From: WJMT01 sp964624145
Lineage (GTDB): Bacteria; Acidobacteriota; Aminicenantia; Aminicenantales; Aminicenantaceae
DNA: 64,000 nucleotides
Assembly: GCA_964624145.1 (NCBI GenBank)
Contig: CAZUXT010000002.1
Coordinates: forward strand, 124,001 to 188,000
Direction: 5' to 3'
A program made the translations under genes and the position numbers. The notes below the pieces were generated by a model. It had not been told where the DNA came from and did not search any database. It worked only from the letters and a program-made list of their open reading frames with translations. The stretch's first letter is position 1. The number at the start of each line of letters is the position of its first letter. Shown one piece after another: positions 8,026 through 16,319 of the stretch.

Positions 8026-9996
8026 CTATTGCTTTTTGGTCAGCACAGCGGCCCAGCCTCCTCCGGGAGCCATTTTTATGTTTATTTGACTGTCTGCCGT
8101 TACTTCTTTTTCTGTTTTCTTGTAGTCCTCGGCATGCTTGTGCGCATTGACGCCGTCCTTCATGATGGATGCCGTGTATTTCCCCTCACCCAAAAAAGAA
8201 AGGCTCAGGTCAAAGTCCCGCGGGGTCCAGTCAGTGAGAGCTCCGATATACCAGTTTTCGCCCTTTCTTCTGGCCACTACCACGTATTTGGCTACCGCAG
8301 CCTCAAGGCAATTGGTTTCATCCCAGGTCACGGGGATTTTTGAAATGAATGCGGTACATTCTTTTTCTCTATAGTAGTTGGAGGGAGTGTCGCAGAGCAT
8401 CTGCAGAGGGCTCTCATAGACAATGTAAAGGGCTATCTGGTGGCACCGGGTACCCTGGCTCATAGGCCGATTGTACCGGACGGAAAAATTGGATTTCTGC
8501 GCGTTTCTCATGGCACCGGGAGTGTAGTCCATGGGCCCGGCCGCCATTCTGATGAACGGCAGAGTCACGTCGTGCTTAGGTGTGATGTCCCGGCTCCACT
8601 TGCTGTTTTCAAGACCCTTGACCCCTTCGTAAGACAGCAGATTGGGATAAGCCCGGCGCAGGCCCGCTGGCTTGAAAGCGCCATGAAAGTCGACCAGAAG
8701 CCTGTGTTCGGCAGCCTGTTTGACGGTCCGTTCGTAAAAATTGACCATGTACTGGTCCGCACGCTGCATAAAGTCGACTTTTACGCCTTTGGCTCCCCAT
8801 TCGGCATAGGTGCTCAGGATGTGTTCCATGTCTTTATCCAGAGGCTGCCACAGGAGCCACAAGATAAGCCCTACATTTTTCTTCAAACCGTAGGCAATGA
8901 GTTCTTTGATATTGATCTCAGGATTCGGTTCTGTAACATTATGTGTTGTTTTGGACCAGCCTTCGTCCAGGATTATGTATTCCAGCCCGAACTCGGAAGC
9001 AAAGTCGATATAATATTTATATGTCTCTGTATTGATCCCGGATTCAAAATCTACGCCGTAAATATTGAGCGCGTTCCACCAGTCCCAGGCGACTTTGCCC
9101 GGCTGGATCCATTCGGCATCAGAAATTTTCAGAGGACTGGCCAGTTGAAAGACGAGGTTGCTTTCGATCAAGGTTCCCGCATCATCAGTGATGATAAAGA
9201 CTCTCCAGGGGAAATCACGCGTCCCTTTGGTTCTGGCGATGTAATCCGCCTGTTTTGTGATGACCTCGTTTCTGTCCGTCCGGGTATCAGCCGGTTTTGT
9301 TTCCAGAATGGCTTTAGGGAAAAGACTTTTGAGGGCCTTTTCTTTAGTGCCGGAAAGAAACAAACAGGGGTAATCATACAGGTCAGTCTCGCTGATGAAC
9401 ACATAATGGGAATCCTTTGTTTGAAGCAGCACCGGAAGGGAACAAAAGGCTTTTTTAGGGATTTCAGTGAGTTTTTTTTCAAGGTATTTTCGCTCGTAGT
9501 GAGAGATAAGACTTTCTTCCTGGGGAAAGTATGCTTTGTGATCTTCCGGGAAGTTCAGCCGCAGTTCTTCGCTTGTAACGGTGATCTCCTCCGGATACTG
9601 TGTGCTGAACCGGTAGGCTATACCGTCATTATAGGCCCGGAAGATGAGCGAATAAGAGCCGTCAAAATCCAGTTTGATGGTATTGAATTCATCCATGATC
9701 AGAGATGATTTGTTGGAGACAGCCGGACTTATTTCCTTTTTGACTTTATCTTTGCTTGATTTTTTAAGAACAGGATTTTCACCCAGAATTTTGTTTTCAT
9801 CCAGGATCAAAGAAACCGGGCTTTTATCAATGACAGGACGGTCTTTGTAATGGACCGACCAGCTGATGTGTTCATCAATAAAGATGCGGATTTCAATTTG
9901 AATGTCAGGTGATGTCAATGCGTACTCTTTTGGGGATGCATTCATGGGGTTTATAAGGACAAAAATTAATAGAGTCATAACGGAGGTGAATTTCAT
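8026..9996 (-). CDS. Glycoside hydrolase family 97 (probable retaining alpha-galactosidase type)
   Basis: A 656-residue exported enzyme: signal peptide MKFTSVMTLLIFVLINPMNA, an N-terminal beta-sandwich (about 25-280), a (beta/alpha)8 barrel (about 290-560) and a C-terminal beta-domain typical of GH97. The barrel contains GVKVDFMQRADQ, whose Asp408 corresponds to the nucleophile of retaining GH97 alpha-galactosidases, and SYEGVKGLENSKW, whose Glu457 would be the acid/base. Inverting SusB-like members lack an Asp at the first site, so a retaining alpha-galactosidase is the better guess, but substrate remains open. The ATG has AAGGAGAA a few bases upstream. It is a single-gene unit, convergent with the Fe-S gene; a possible promoter lies at 10045-10072. 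Confidence 0.92.
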   Translation of the reverse strand: MKFTSVMTLLIFVLINPMNASPKEYALTSPDIQIEIRIFIDEHISWSVHYKDRPVIDKSPVSLILDENKILGENPVLKKSSKDKVKKEISPAVSNKSSLIMDEFNTIKLDFDGSYSLIFRAYNDGIAYRFSTQYPEEITVTSEELRLNFPEDHKAYFPQEESLISHYERKYLEKKLTEIPKKAFCSLPVLLQTKDSHYVFISETDLYDYPCLFLSGTKEKALKSLFPKAILETKPADTRTDRNEVITKQADYIARTKGTRDFPWRVFIITDDAGTLIESNLVFQLASPLKISDAEWIQPGKVAWDWWNALNIYGVDFESGINTETYKYYIDFASEFGLEYIILDEGWSKTTHNVTEPNPEINIKELIAYGLKKNVGLILWLLWQPLDKDMEHILSTYAEWGAKGVKVDFMQRADQYMVNFYERTVKQAAEHRLLVDFHGAFKPAGLRRAYPNLLSYEGVKGLENSKWSRDITPKHDVTLPFIRMAAGPMDYTPGAMRNAQKSNFSVRYNRPMSQGTRCHQIALYIVYESPLQMLCDTPSNYYREKECTAFISKIPVTWDETNCLEAAVAKYVVVARRKGENWYIGALTDWTPRDFDLSLSFLGEGKYTASIMKDGVNAHKHAEDYKKTEKEVTADSQINIKMAPGGGWAAVLTKKQ

Positions 9997-10044
9997 GGGG
10001 TTCTCCTTATATCATTTTGTTGTTCGATAATTAATATCAGAAAT

Positions 10045-10072
10045 CCTATATTAAAAAAACCCAGGCTGTCAA
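10045..10072 (-). promoter_or_regulatory. Putative sigma-70 promoter of the GH97 gene
   Basis: On the minus strand TTGACA (10072-10067) is followed after 16 bp by TATAGG (10050-10045), giving a leader of about 40 nt to the ATG. A small inverted repeat ATCTG-ttc-CAGAT lies just upstream at 10078-10090 and might be an operator. Confidence 0.5.
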
Positions 10073-10186
10073 CGAAGATCTGTTCCAGATTTGTTTTAAA
10101 ACTCAGGTCAACCGTATTTGTTAACATTCAGGCGGGCGGATTTGAAAATTTCAAGTGGCTTTGCTTTTTTCTGGCTTTGATGCGAT

Positions 10187-11548
10187 TTAATCGATTTTTA
10201 AGTTGTAGTTTTTTATTTTATAACCGAGCATTCTCTCTGAAATTCCCAGAGCCCGGGCTGCTTGGCTCTTAACGCCCTTGTTCTCATTGAGTGCTCTCTT
10301 TATCTCCATGATTTCGAGATGCTTGACTTTTTCGGTCAAAGACAACCCGTCCATCTGTATTTTTTCTTCTTTTTTTTCTTTCAGAAAGAGAGGGAGATGT
10401 GCTGTTGTGATGTGATCTCCCTCGCAGAAGACGACCGCTCTCTCCATGACATTTTCTAATTCCCTGATATTTCCGGGAAACTGGTATTGAATAATGGCGT
10501 TCATGGCTTCAGCAGATATTCCCTCGATTTTTTTTCCCTCCTTCTCGGCAAACTTTCTGATAAAGTGGTCCACTAAAGAGGGAACATCCTCTTTTCTTTT
10601 TCTCAGAGGAGGAACATAGATGCGAATGACGTTTAACCGGTAATAAAGGTCTGGCCTGAATTTTTCCTCTTCCATCAGCTTCTCAAGGTCTCTGTTTGTG
10701 GCCGCAATGATCCTGACATCTGATTTCAATGGTTGAGATGAGCCCAACCGGTAGAACTCTCTCTCCTGCAGAAAGCGAAGGAGTTTGACCTGAAGCTGAA
10801 GAGGGAGGTCACCGATTTCGTCAAGAAAAAGGGTTCCCCCTGAGGCGGACTCAAATTTTCCGATTTTTCTTTCATGGGCACCCGTATAAGCTCCTTTCTC
10901 AGCACCGAAGAGTTCGCTTTCAATAAGGGTTTCTGGAAAAGAAGGGATATTGATGACAACATAAGGCCCTTTTTGTCTGTTAGAGGAATAGTGGATGGTT
11001 TTGGCCACGAGGTCTTTCCCCGTCCCTGTCTCGCCAGATATAAGAACCGTTGCCTCGCTTTTGGCGGCTTTGGCTGTTAGTTGAGCCACCTTGTTCATTT
11101 TTGAAGAGGTGAAGATGAAATTTTTTGGGCTGAATTTTTCTTCGAGTGAACTTTGAAGCAGCGAGACTTCTTTTTTAAGCTTTTGGCGTTCCAGGGCCCT
11201 TTCTATCAATAAAAGAAATTTATTAAAATCAATGGGTTTGGCGATGTAATCATAGGCTCCTTTTTTCAAGGCCTGAACAGCTATTTCCACGTTTCCGTAT
11301 GCTGTCGCCATAATAGGTGTGATCAAAGGATTTTTCTCCAGGATCCCCTGAATCACATCAATACCAGTTTCCTCGTCCAGTTTAAAATCGACCACAGCGA
11401 TATCTATGGTCTGCTCTGTGATGATATGGAGAGCTTCTTTTCGGGAAGAGGCCTCAAAGACTCTGTAACCTTCTTGTTCTAGATTCTCTTTGATTAGTTT
11501 TTTTTGGAGGGGATCGTCTTCTACGATCAAGAGATGTCCTTTGTCCAT
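10187..11548 (-). CDS. Sigma-54-dependent response regulator (NtrC/ZraR/AtoC type)
   Basis: A 453-residue protein with three domains in order. The receiver (1-120) has phospho-acceptor Asp54 in AVVDFKLDEE and the conserved Lys104 in YIAKP. The AAA+ sigma-54 activation domain has Walker A GETGTGKD (172-179) and the sigma-54-contacting loop GAYTGA (219-224, the usual GAFTGA with Tyr). A Fis-type helix-turn-helix (about 410-450) contains KSQAARALGISERMLGYKI. Start and RBS are clear: AGGAGG overlaps the last codons of the histidine kinase gene, whose stop lies 1 nt before the ATG. The kinase is the obvious partner. The probable target is the operon's own sigma-54 promoter at 14897-14913, with binding sites at 14966-15001. 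Confidence 0.95.
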   Translation of the reverse strand: MDKGHLLIVEDDPLQKKLIKENLEQEGYRVFEASSRKEALHIITEQTIDIAVVDFKLDEETGIDVIQGILEKNPLITPIMATAYGNVEIAVQALKKGAYDYIAKPIDFNKFLLLIERALERQKLKKEVSLLQSSLEEKFSPKNFIFTSSKMNKVAQLTAKAAKSEATVLISGETGTGKDLVAKTIHYSSNRQKGPYVVINIPSFPETLIESELFGAEKGAYTGAHERKIGKFESASGGTLFLDEIGDLPLQLQVKLLRFLQEREFYRLGSSQPLKSDVRIIAATNRDLEKLMEEEKFRPDLYYRLNVIRIYVPPLRKRKEDVPSLVDHFIRKFAEKEGKKIEGISAEAMNAIIQYQFPGNIRELENVMERAVVFCEGDHITTAHLPLFLKEKKEEKIQMDGLSLTEKVKHLEIMEIKRALNENKGVKSQAARALGISERMLGYKIKNYNLKID

Positions 11549-11549
11549 G

Positions 11550-12791
11550 TCATCCTCCTGTTATCTGAATTGAAAAAGAGGTCCCTTGCCCGATATGGCT
11601 GTCAAATGAAATCCTTCCCTGATGAGCCTCGATGATTTTTTTTGCCAGGTAGAGACCCACGCCCATTCCTTGCTTTTTATGTGAAGAGAAAGGTTCGAAA
11701 ATGTGCATCTTTTCTTCATCAGACATTCCTTTTCCGCTGTCTGTAATGGTGATGGTCACTTTTTTTCTATGGTCTTTGGCATGGACGCGAACAGCTCCCT
11801 TTTCAGTGGCTTCCAGAGAATTTTTAAGCAGGTTGAGAAAAACCTGGCTCATCAATCCCTTATCCGCATGGAGAATGACCTCTTTGTCTTCGGAATACTG
11901 CAGGTCCACTGACATTGAGAAGCCTTTTCTTCTTAAAGATTCAAAGATGTCCTCGATAAGGTCCTTAAGGACAACCTTCTCTTTCTGGAGGTTCATTGGT
12001 TTGAGTGCGGCTGAGAAAAGATCAATAATACGGGATATTTTTTGGACCTCTGTCCTTCCTTGAGTGACATCCTTGCGGAGCTCCCCTGGGGATTTTTTTT
12101 GCAGGAGTTCCAGGAGAAGAGACAGACTGTTCAGCGGGTTTTTGATTTCATGGGCAATTCCCGAAGTAAAAGCGGAGATCTCACGGAACCTCTCTTTTTC
12201 CCGCTTTTCTTTCTCTGTTTCTTTCTCTTTTTTCATATAGTAGGCTTGAATTCGATAAATACCCAAAAAGAAAACGATTCCTATGCCCGCAATGACAGAA
12301 AAAAGAATAATGAAATTCCTTTTGGAATAGGCCATCATCTCTTCAAGATTAACCAGAGAGTATCCCAAGTAAATATGGTAAGTTTTATTATCCGGGGCTG
12401 TAAAAGAAGAAAAAAAGTTATAGATTTTCCCGACCGGCGAGTCAATGACCCATGACTCTTTTTCTATCAAGGTTTTGCGAGAGAGGGGGAGATAACCCTC
12501 GAACTGAGACTTCCAGCCCAATATGTTTTTTTCATCGTCCAGCAGGGCCATATAATAGATATTTTCTTCTCCGGAATAGAGCTCAAAGATCTCGTCTGCT
12601 TGATAGTTTTCGCTCAAATAATGTGAAATGTTTGTCTTGAGTATTTCGGCTGTAGAACGGAGTTGTTCTTTTACAAGGTCTTCAACCTTGGTTTTGATAT
12701 AGGACCTATTCACTGTGGAGAGGACAAAAAAAAGAAGAACAATCCCAATCAGGGGAAGGAAAAAAAATAAGAATAGAGCCTTTTTTTTCAC
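11550..12791 (-). CDS. Membrane sensor histidine kinase of the sigma-54 system
   Basis: Taken from the GTG at 12791, which overlaps the stop of the preceding gene (GTGA), the protein has 413 residues. A longer frame from a TTG at 12848 exists but would overlap that gene by 61 nt. Features: TM1 (about 4-26), an extracytoplasmic sensor of about 130 residues without a recognisable PAS signature, TM2 (about 160-182), a charged linker, the HisKA box SGIAHEIKNPLNSL (His214) and a HATPase_c domain with NLLKNSLEA (N box), DSGKGM (G1) and GMGVGLYLAKKI (G2). It should phosphorylate the co-encoded NtrC-type regulator in response to an envelope signal. Confidence 0.92.
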   Translation of the reverse strand: MKKKALFLFFFLPLIGIVLLFFVLSTVNRSYIKTKVEDLVKEQLRSTAEILKTNISHYLSENYQADEIFELYSGEENIYYMALLDDEKNILGWKSQFEGYLPLSRKTLIEKESWVIDSPVGKIYNFFSSFTAPDNKTYHIYLGYSLVNLEEMMAYSKRNFIILFSVIAGIGIVFFLGIYRIQAYYMKKEKETEKEKREKERFREISAFTSGIAHEIKNPLNSLSLLLELLQKKSPGELRKDVTQGRTEVQKISRIIDLFSAALKPMNLQKEKVVLKDLIEDIFESLRRKGFSMSVDLQYSEDKEVILHADKGLMSQVFLNLLKNSLEATEKGAVRVHAKDHRKKVTITITDSGKGMSDEEKMHIFEPFSSHKKQGMGVGLYLAKKIIEAHQGRISFDSHIGQGTSFSIQITGG

Positions 12792-13231
12792 GAAAAGTCC
12801 CTTTTTCTTTTCCCCTTCCTGGTCATTTGTCCCTTTCCTCCTCTCCAATTTGGAAATCCATGCTTATCTCTAAGAAGAAGGGTTTGACCGCTGAACTGGA
12901 CTTCTCTCGCAATGATGTTCTGGACGTTTTCTTCGGATGTATATAGGGACCCTTTGACCACAAGATATTCGCCCTGATGAAAATCATGGTCAAAGAACCA
13001 CACGGGGCTGATTTCAACATTAAAGATTGTTTCTGTCTTGTTTTCCTTAAGGATGATGATGAGAAAAGGGGAAGTGTTCTCGTAAAGAGGCTCCATTTTG
13101 ATTTCTTTAATGGTTCCTTTGACCGTGACTTCCTTATCCACGTTGTAATAATGCTCTTTCTTTTGTCCGTAGGAAAAAATGGTTGAGAAGAACAAAAAAA
13201 GAGCCAATCCCCACAGAGGAAGCCGCTTCAT
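12788..13231 (-). CDS. Small exported OB-fold-like protein (MamS/MamX-domain-like)
   Basis: The start at 13231 is chosen because this ATG overlaps the barrel gene's stop (ATGA) and begins a clean signal peptide (MKRLPLWGLALFLFFSTIFSYGQ). The frame extends further upstream but inside the barrel gene. The mature ~125 residues look like a small beta-barrel (VTVKGTIKEIKM..., GEYLVVKGSLYTS) and end in a conserved-looking LRDKHGFPNWRGG segment. This resembles domains annotated as MamS/MamX-like in other genomes; that is recognition by eye. It sits between the outer-membrane barrel and the kinase, so a periplasmic role in the same response is likely. Function unknown. Confidence 0.75.
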   Translation of the reverse strand: MKRLPLWGLALFLFFSTIFSYGQKKEHYYNVDKEVTVKGTIKEIKMEPLYENTSPFLIIILKENKTETIFNVEISPVWFFDHDFHQGEYLVVKGSLYTSEENVQNIIAREVQFSGQTLLLRDKHGFPNWRGGKGQMTRKGKRKRDFS

Positions 13232-14397
13232 TTTCTTTCTCCGTATGATGTGTTCCATTGAATCCCGGCTGAGAAAAAGTGGCCGTTCCAATTAAATAAA
13301 GGATCGTTGGAATCGTTATCCACATAAAAATAGGAAAGAGAAACAGAAAATTTTGAAAAGTTCTTCTCAATACTCATTTCGGGCTGCCTTCTTTTATCGT
13401 TTCGCAATATTCCGAGGGAATCTCCTTCAAGGCTAGAGCTGTAAATCCCCGGGAATTTCTTATTATCCATAGTATACCTCAACTTCAACTGTATATTCCA
13501 GGGTATAAGCACAGCCAGTTGGGCTCCGACCCTGAAACCTTTCCAGGAAAACCGGTCATAAGAAGGATTTTCAACAGCATAGAACTCTTCTATGAAAGTG
13601 AAAGGATTTTTTCCGGAAAGGCTCCACTGCCTAGTGCCTGTTAGCTGAAGTCCTATGCGACTTCCCAGTCCCTGGGCGATCAATCCTGACAAAGAAAACA
13701 CTTGGAGTCCCTGTCCCTTGCTCTGTGTTTGTATGATAAATTGGTTCAGCCCGCCTCTATAAGGATTGTGTTTTCCTTTGCCCCCAGAAGAGGGTGAATT
13801 TGTTTCTGTGTCCATAGGTTCTTCGGAGAGATAAGGGTGCAGAAAGTTTTTGTATCCCCAGCCTATCTCTCCTTTCAGAGTTGTTTTCGTCTGGAAGTAT
13901 TTGTCAAGAGAGAGCATCAGGGAGTGGCTTGTATGGTCAAAAACAGACGACCTAAAGTTTTTGTATTCAAATGAATAATTGGATTTCATGATGGAGGTCT
14001 GACTGAGGTATGTTTTAAAAGCCCCAAAAAAATTTATTGAAAGGTAGTTGAAGTCAGCATAGTCAGCCTGGTAAAAAGCGCCGCGTCCGGCCAGAGAAAA
14101 ATAAAATGCTGATTTTTCGCTAACCGTATAAAGAGTGTTAACGCCAAGATCTTGAGTGTAATAGGAAAGATTTGTGTTTTTATAAAGATAGGAATAATTT
14201 CCTTCGGTGAACAGCGAAAGTCCTGAGAAGTTCTTGTCTATATATATTCCAAAAGTTGAGAGCTGGTCTGACTCCGCATACATGTTTTGGAAGAGATTGT
14301 CCGTCGCGCCCTGGAAAAAGGACAGCGATAGAGTGTCGGCCATCATGTTTGTGATGAACACTAACGTAAAAAATAGGATGAGTATGTGTTTTTTCAA
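13228..14397 (-). CDS. Predicted outer-membrane beta-barrel protein
   Basis: A 389-residue protein with a signal peptide (MKKHILILFFTLVFITNMMA) followed by alternating amphipathic strands rich in Y, F, S and N and no hydrophobic helix, for example LSLFTEGNYSYLYKN, SAFYFSLAGRGAFYQA and FSVSLSYFYVDN. It ends in a strand close to the C-terminus (FFSAGIQWNTSYGERK). This is the signature of outer-membrane barrels; no specific family is recognised. It overlaps the next gene by 4 nt and follows the calcium-binding-like gene by about 54 nt, so it belongs to the sigma-54 operon. It could be a porin-like channel or an adhesion/export barrel. Confidence 0.8.
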   Translation of the reverse strand: MKKHILILFFTLVFITNMMADTLSLSFFQGATDNLFQNMYAESDQLSTFGIYIDKNFSGLSLFTEGNYSYLYKNTNLSYYTQDLGVNTLYTVSEKSAFYFSLAGRGAFYQADYADFNYLSINFFGAFKTYLSQTSIMKSNYSFEYKNFRSSVFDHTSHSLMLSLDKYFQTKTTLKGEIGWGYKNFLHPYLSEEPMDTETNSPSSGGKGKHNPYRGGLNQFIIQTQSKGQGLQVFSLSGLIAQGLGSRIGLQLTGTRQWSLSGKNPFTFIEEFYAVENPSYDRFSWKGFRVGAQLAVLIPWNIQLKLRYTMDNKKFPGIYSSSLEGDSLGILRNDKRRQPEMSIEKNFSKFSVSLSYFYVDNDSNDPLFNWNGHFFSAGIQWNTSYGERK

Positions 14398-14451
14398 GTT
14401 TTTTCCTTAAAAGAGGGGAAGGGGGGCTCTCCCCCTTCCCTCCCTTATGTG

Positions 14452-14853
14452 TCATCTGCCGCCGCGTCTAATGCCTCGGCCCTTGGGTCCTGTGCCGTCA
14501 CAAATACCTGTCCCGAATTGGTTGTTGCTGAAGTCGCTCATTCCGCCGAACCGAGCTGATGAACCCCTTCTTCCATTACTTCCCCTGTATCCTTTTCCAT
14601 CTTGGGATCTGGTCCAGTCGCTATCCTGGCCGTTGGGGATTCCATCATTGTCGTGATCACGGAAGTCATTAGCAAAATCACAGATTCCGTCCCCGTTTTC
14701 GTCTACAAATAAGGTGCGGACTTGAAACCTTGATTTTACCATGTTCTGTACGGTATTTCGAGATGCTTTTTGCGGTGTATCCTCAGCAAGAACAAAGCTC
14801 ACACCAAGAATCGCCAAAACTCCTAACAGCGCGATTGTTTTTCTGATGTTCAT
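14452..14853 (-). CDS. Small secreted calcium-binding-like (TSP3/EF-hand motif) protein
   Basis: The start is taken at 14853 because GAAAGGAGG lies just upstream; an ATG at 14874 lies before the RBS and is unlikely. The 133-residue product has a signal peptide (MNIRKTIALLGVLAILGVSFVLA). It then has an acidic metal-binding motif, FVDENGDGICDF and DHDNDGIPNGQDSDW, like thrombospondin type 3 or EF-hand loops, and a basic Gly/Arg-rich tail ending RGIRRGGR. It is the first gene behind the sigma-54 promoter and thus probably the most highly expressed product. It may be a periplasmic or secreted metal-binding protein, by analogy to ZraP as first product of a ZraSR-like circuit; this is inference. 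Confidence 0.8.
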   Translation of the reverse strand: MNIRKTIALLGVLAILGVSFVLAEDTPQKASRNTVQNMVKSRFQVRTLFVDENGDGICDFANDFRDHDNDGIPNGQDSDWTRSQDGKGYRGSNGRRGSSARFGGMSDFSNNQFGTGICDGTGPKGRGIRRGGR

Positions 14854-14896
14854 TTGAACCTCCTTTCGTTTCATTGTTTCATCAGGTCTTTGTCAA

Positions 14897-14913
14897 TGCA
14901 AAACTCATGCCAA
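14897..14913 (-). promoter_or_regulatory. Sigma-54 (-24/-12) promoter
   Basis: Minus-strand TTGGCATGAGTTTTGCA matches the sigma-54 consensus TTGGCACG-N4-TTGC(A/T) with the correct GG-N10-GC spacing. Transcription would start about 14887, giving a ~34-nt leader with a strong RBS before the ATG at 14853. The last gene of the operon encodes a sigma-54 activator. Confidence 0.85.
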
Positions 14914-14965
14914 GTTTTATCTTATTGAAAACAAATAGGATATAAAAATACTGTTACGAATAGCT

Positions 14966-15001
14966 CCTACAATAATGTAGGAAATCCTACGATATTGTAG
15001 G
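14966..15001 (-). promoter_or_regulatory. Tandem palindromes, probable activator-binding sites (UAS)
   Basis: Two 16-bp dyads, CCTACAATAATGTAGG (14966-14981) and CCTACGATATTGTAGG (14986-15001), share CCTAC-N6-GTAGG arms and lie 20 bp apart centre to centre, two helical turns on the same face. They sit roughly 85-105 bp upstream of the predicted sigma-54 start site, the typical place for NtrC-family enhancer sites. Confidence 0.75.
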
Positions 15002-15100
15002 AGCCTTTAGAGAAAATTTCCCCCAAATTTATACAGGAGAATCCCGTTTTATTGCATCTTCCGGGCGCCCTTTTTTTTGAGCCATTAATAATTCTAAATA

Positions 15101-16132
15101 CTATTCAGTTGAAAAGAGGAAGTAATCGTATAAGCTACGGGCAATTTGGGCGATGACCTCTTCGCTTTCTTCATTATCTATTTTAGCTTCTTTTATGAAG
15201 ATAACAGCTATGACATTTCCCGCGTCTCCGGGGAGTTCGATGATTCCCACATCGTTGGTTGTAGCCCCTATGGTCCCGGTTTTATGAAAGACGGTGGTAC
15301 CGGGAGGAAGAATGCCCTTGAGCCGGGCTTCTCCGGTCTGGCATCGCTTCATAATATCAAGAAGATACTCTGAGTTTTCCTGAGTGAGGATTTCCCTGTT
15401 CCAGATTTTTTTCAACAGCTGTGCCATAGCCGCAGGAGTGGAGGTGTCCTGTGTGTCTTTGCTGAAATCCCGGGCGGCTTGTTCGCGTTGTTCCTCTGAT
15501 AACTGCCTGAACTGCTTGACAACGTCATCATCTGAGTAAGGTTCGCTTTCTTTAGCGGATGTGACTCCCAGAAAATGGGCGATAGCCACATAGGTGGGCC
15601 GGCTGATGTCCATGCCCGTAATCCCTATCTCCCGCATTTTTTGGGTGACCGCTTTTGATCCACCCACATATTTCATGCAGATATCTGTCGCACTGTTATC
15701 ACTTATCAGCAGCATCAGTTCTAATAAATTTTGGACGGACAGGATGACTCCCGGATCATCCAGCAGCCGGGCTATGGTCCCGCTTCCGGGATGGAGGTCG
15801 TTTTTTTTGATCTCGATCATGTCCGAGAGCGTGATGTCTCCTTTTTCAACAAGGGATAAAAGCTTTACAGCTATGGGGATTTTGAAAGTGCTGGCCATAG
15901 GATAACGGATGTCTTTGTTGTAAGAAAAGGATTTGCCTGTCTCAAGATGAAAGGATCCGACTCCCACAGACCCTCCTGTGCTTTTTTCGAACCGGGCTAT
16001 CTCCTCTGTGAGCCTCTTTATGGCCGCATCTCCATCTTCACCTTGAACATTTGAAGAGCTCTCAAGGACGTTAACAGAGACAAATAAAATTAAAGATAAA
16101 ATAAGGACCAAACACCGGCACATTTTTTTCAT
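15101..16132 (-). CDS. Class A beta-lactamase-like serine hydrolase
   Basis: The start at 16132 has AAAGGAGAAG upstream and begins a signal peptide (MKKMCRCLVLILSLILFVSVNV); a longer frame from 16198 is less likely. The 343-residue protein has the motifs of active-site serine beta-lactamases: STFK (Ser81, Lys84), SDN (144-146) and KTG (284-286). The stretch between SDN and the TSTP motif (231-234) is about 35 residues longer than in TEM, and no E-x-x-L-N omega-loop motif is visible; nearby Glu213, 214 or 217 might substitute. It may be a true beta-lactamase of a divergent subclass, or a peptidoglycan-related relative with poor deacylation. It is a monocistronic unit, divergent from the ChaN-like gene. 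Confidence 0.85.
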   Translation of the reverse strand: MKKMCRCLVLILSLILFVSVNVLESSSNVQGEDGDAAIKRLTEEIARFEKSTGGSVGVGSFHLETGKSFSYNKDIRYPMASTFKIPIAVKLLSLVEKGDITLSDMIEIKKNDLHPGSGTIARLLDDPGVILSVQNLLELMLLISDNSATDICMKYVGGSKAVTQKMREIGITGMDISRPTYVAIAHFLGVTSAKESEPYSDDDVVKQFRQLSEEQREQAARDFSKDTQDTSTPAAMAQLLKKIWNREILTQENSEYLLDIMKRCQTGEARLKGILPPGTTVFHKTGTIGATTNDVGIIELPGDAGNVIAVIFIKEAKIDNEESEEVIAQIARSLYDYFLFSTE

Positions 16133-16319
16133 GCCTTCTTCTCCTTTGTGTTTTTTAGTTATTGAGATTATTTTATAGGAATGTGCGTGAAATCTCAATT
16201 TCCCATTTGCACAGGAAAAGAGTGCTTAAGCTCTGAAGTTTGTTCGTGAAGGGAGAGAAAAAAGGCTGTTGTCGTTCTTTCTGGCAGATGGTATGATTCC
16301 TTTATCCGGGAGGAGAGCT

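Noticed and set aside
8440..9708. 422-codon plus-strand open frame
   Set aside because: Lies wholly antisense to the well-supported GH97 gene, matches no recognisable family and looks like a codon-bias shadow.
12792..12848. 57-nt N-terminal extension of the histidine kinase from a TTG
   Set aside because: It would run inside the preceding gene; the GTG overlapping that gene's stop codon fits the tightly packed operon better.
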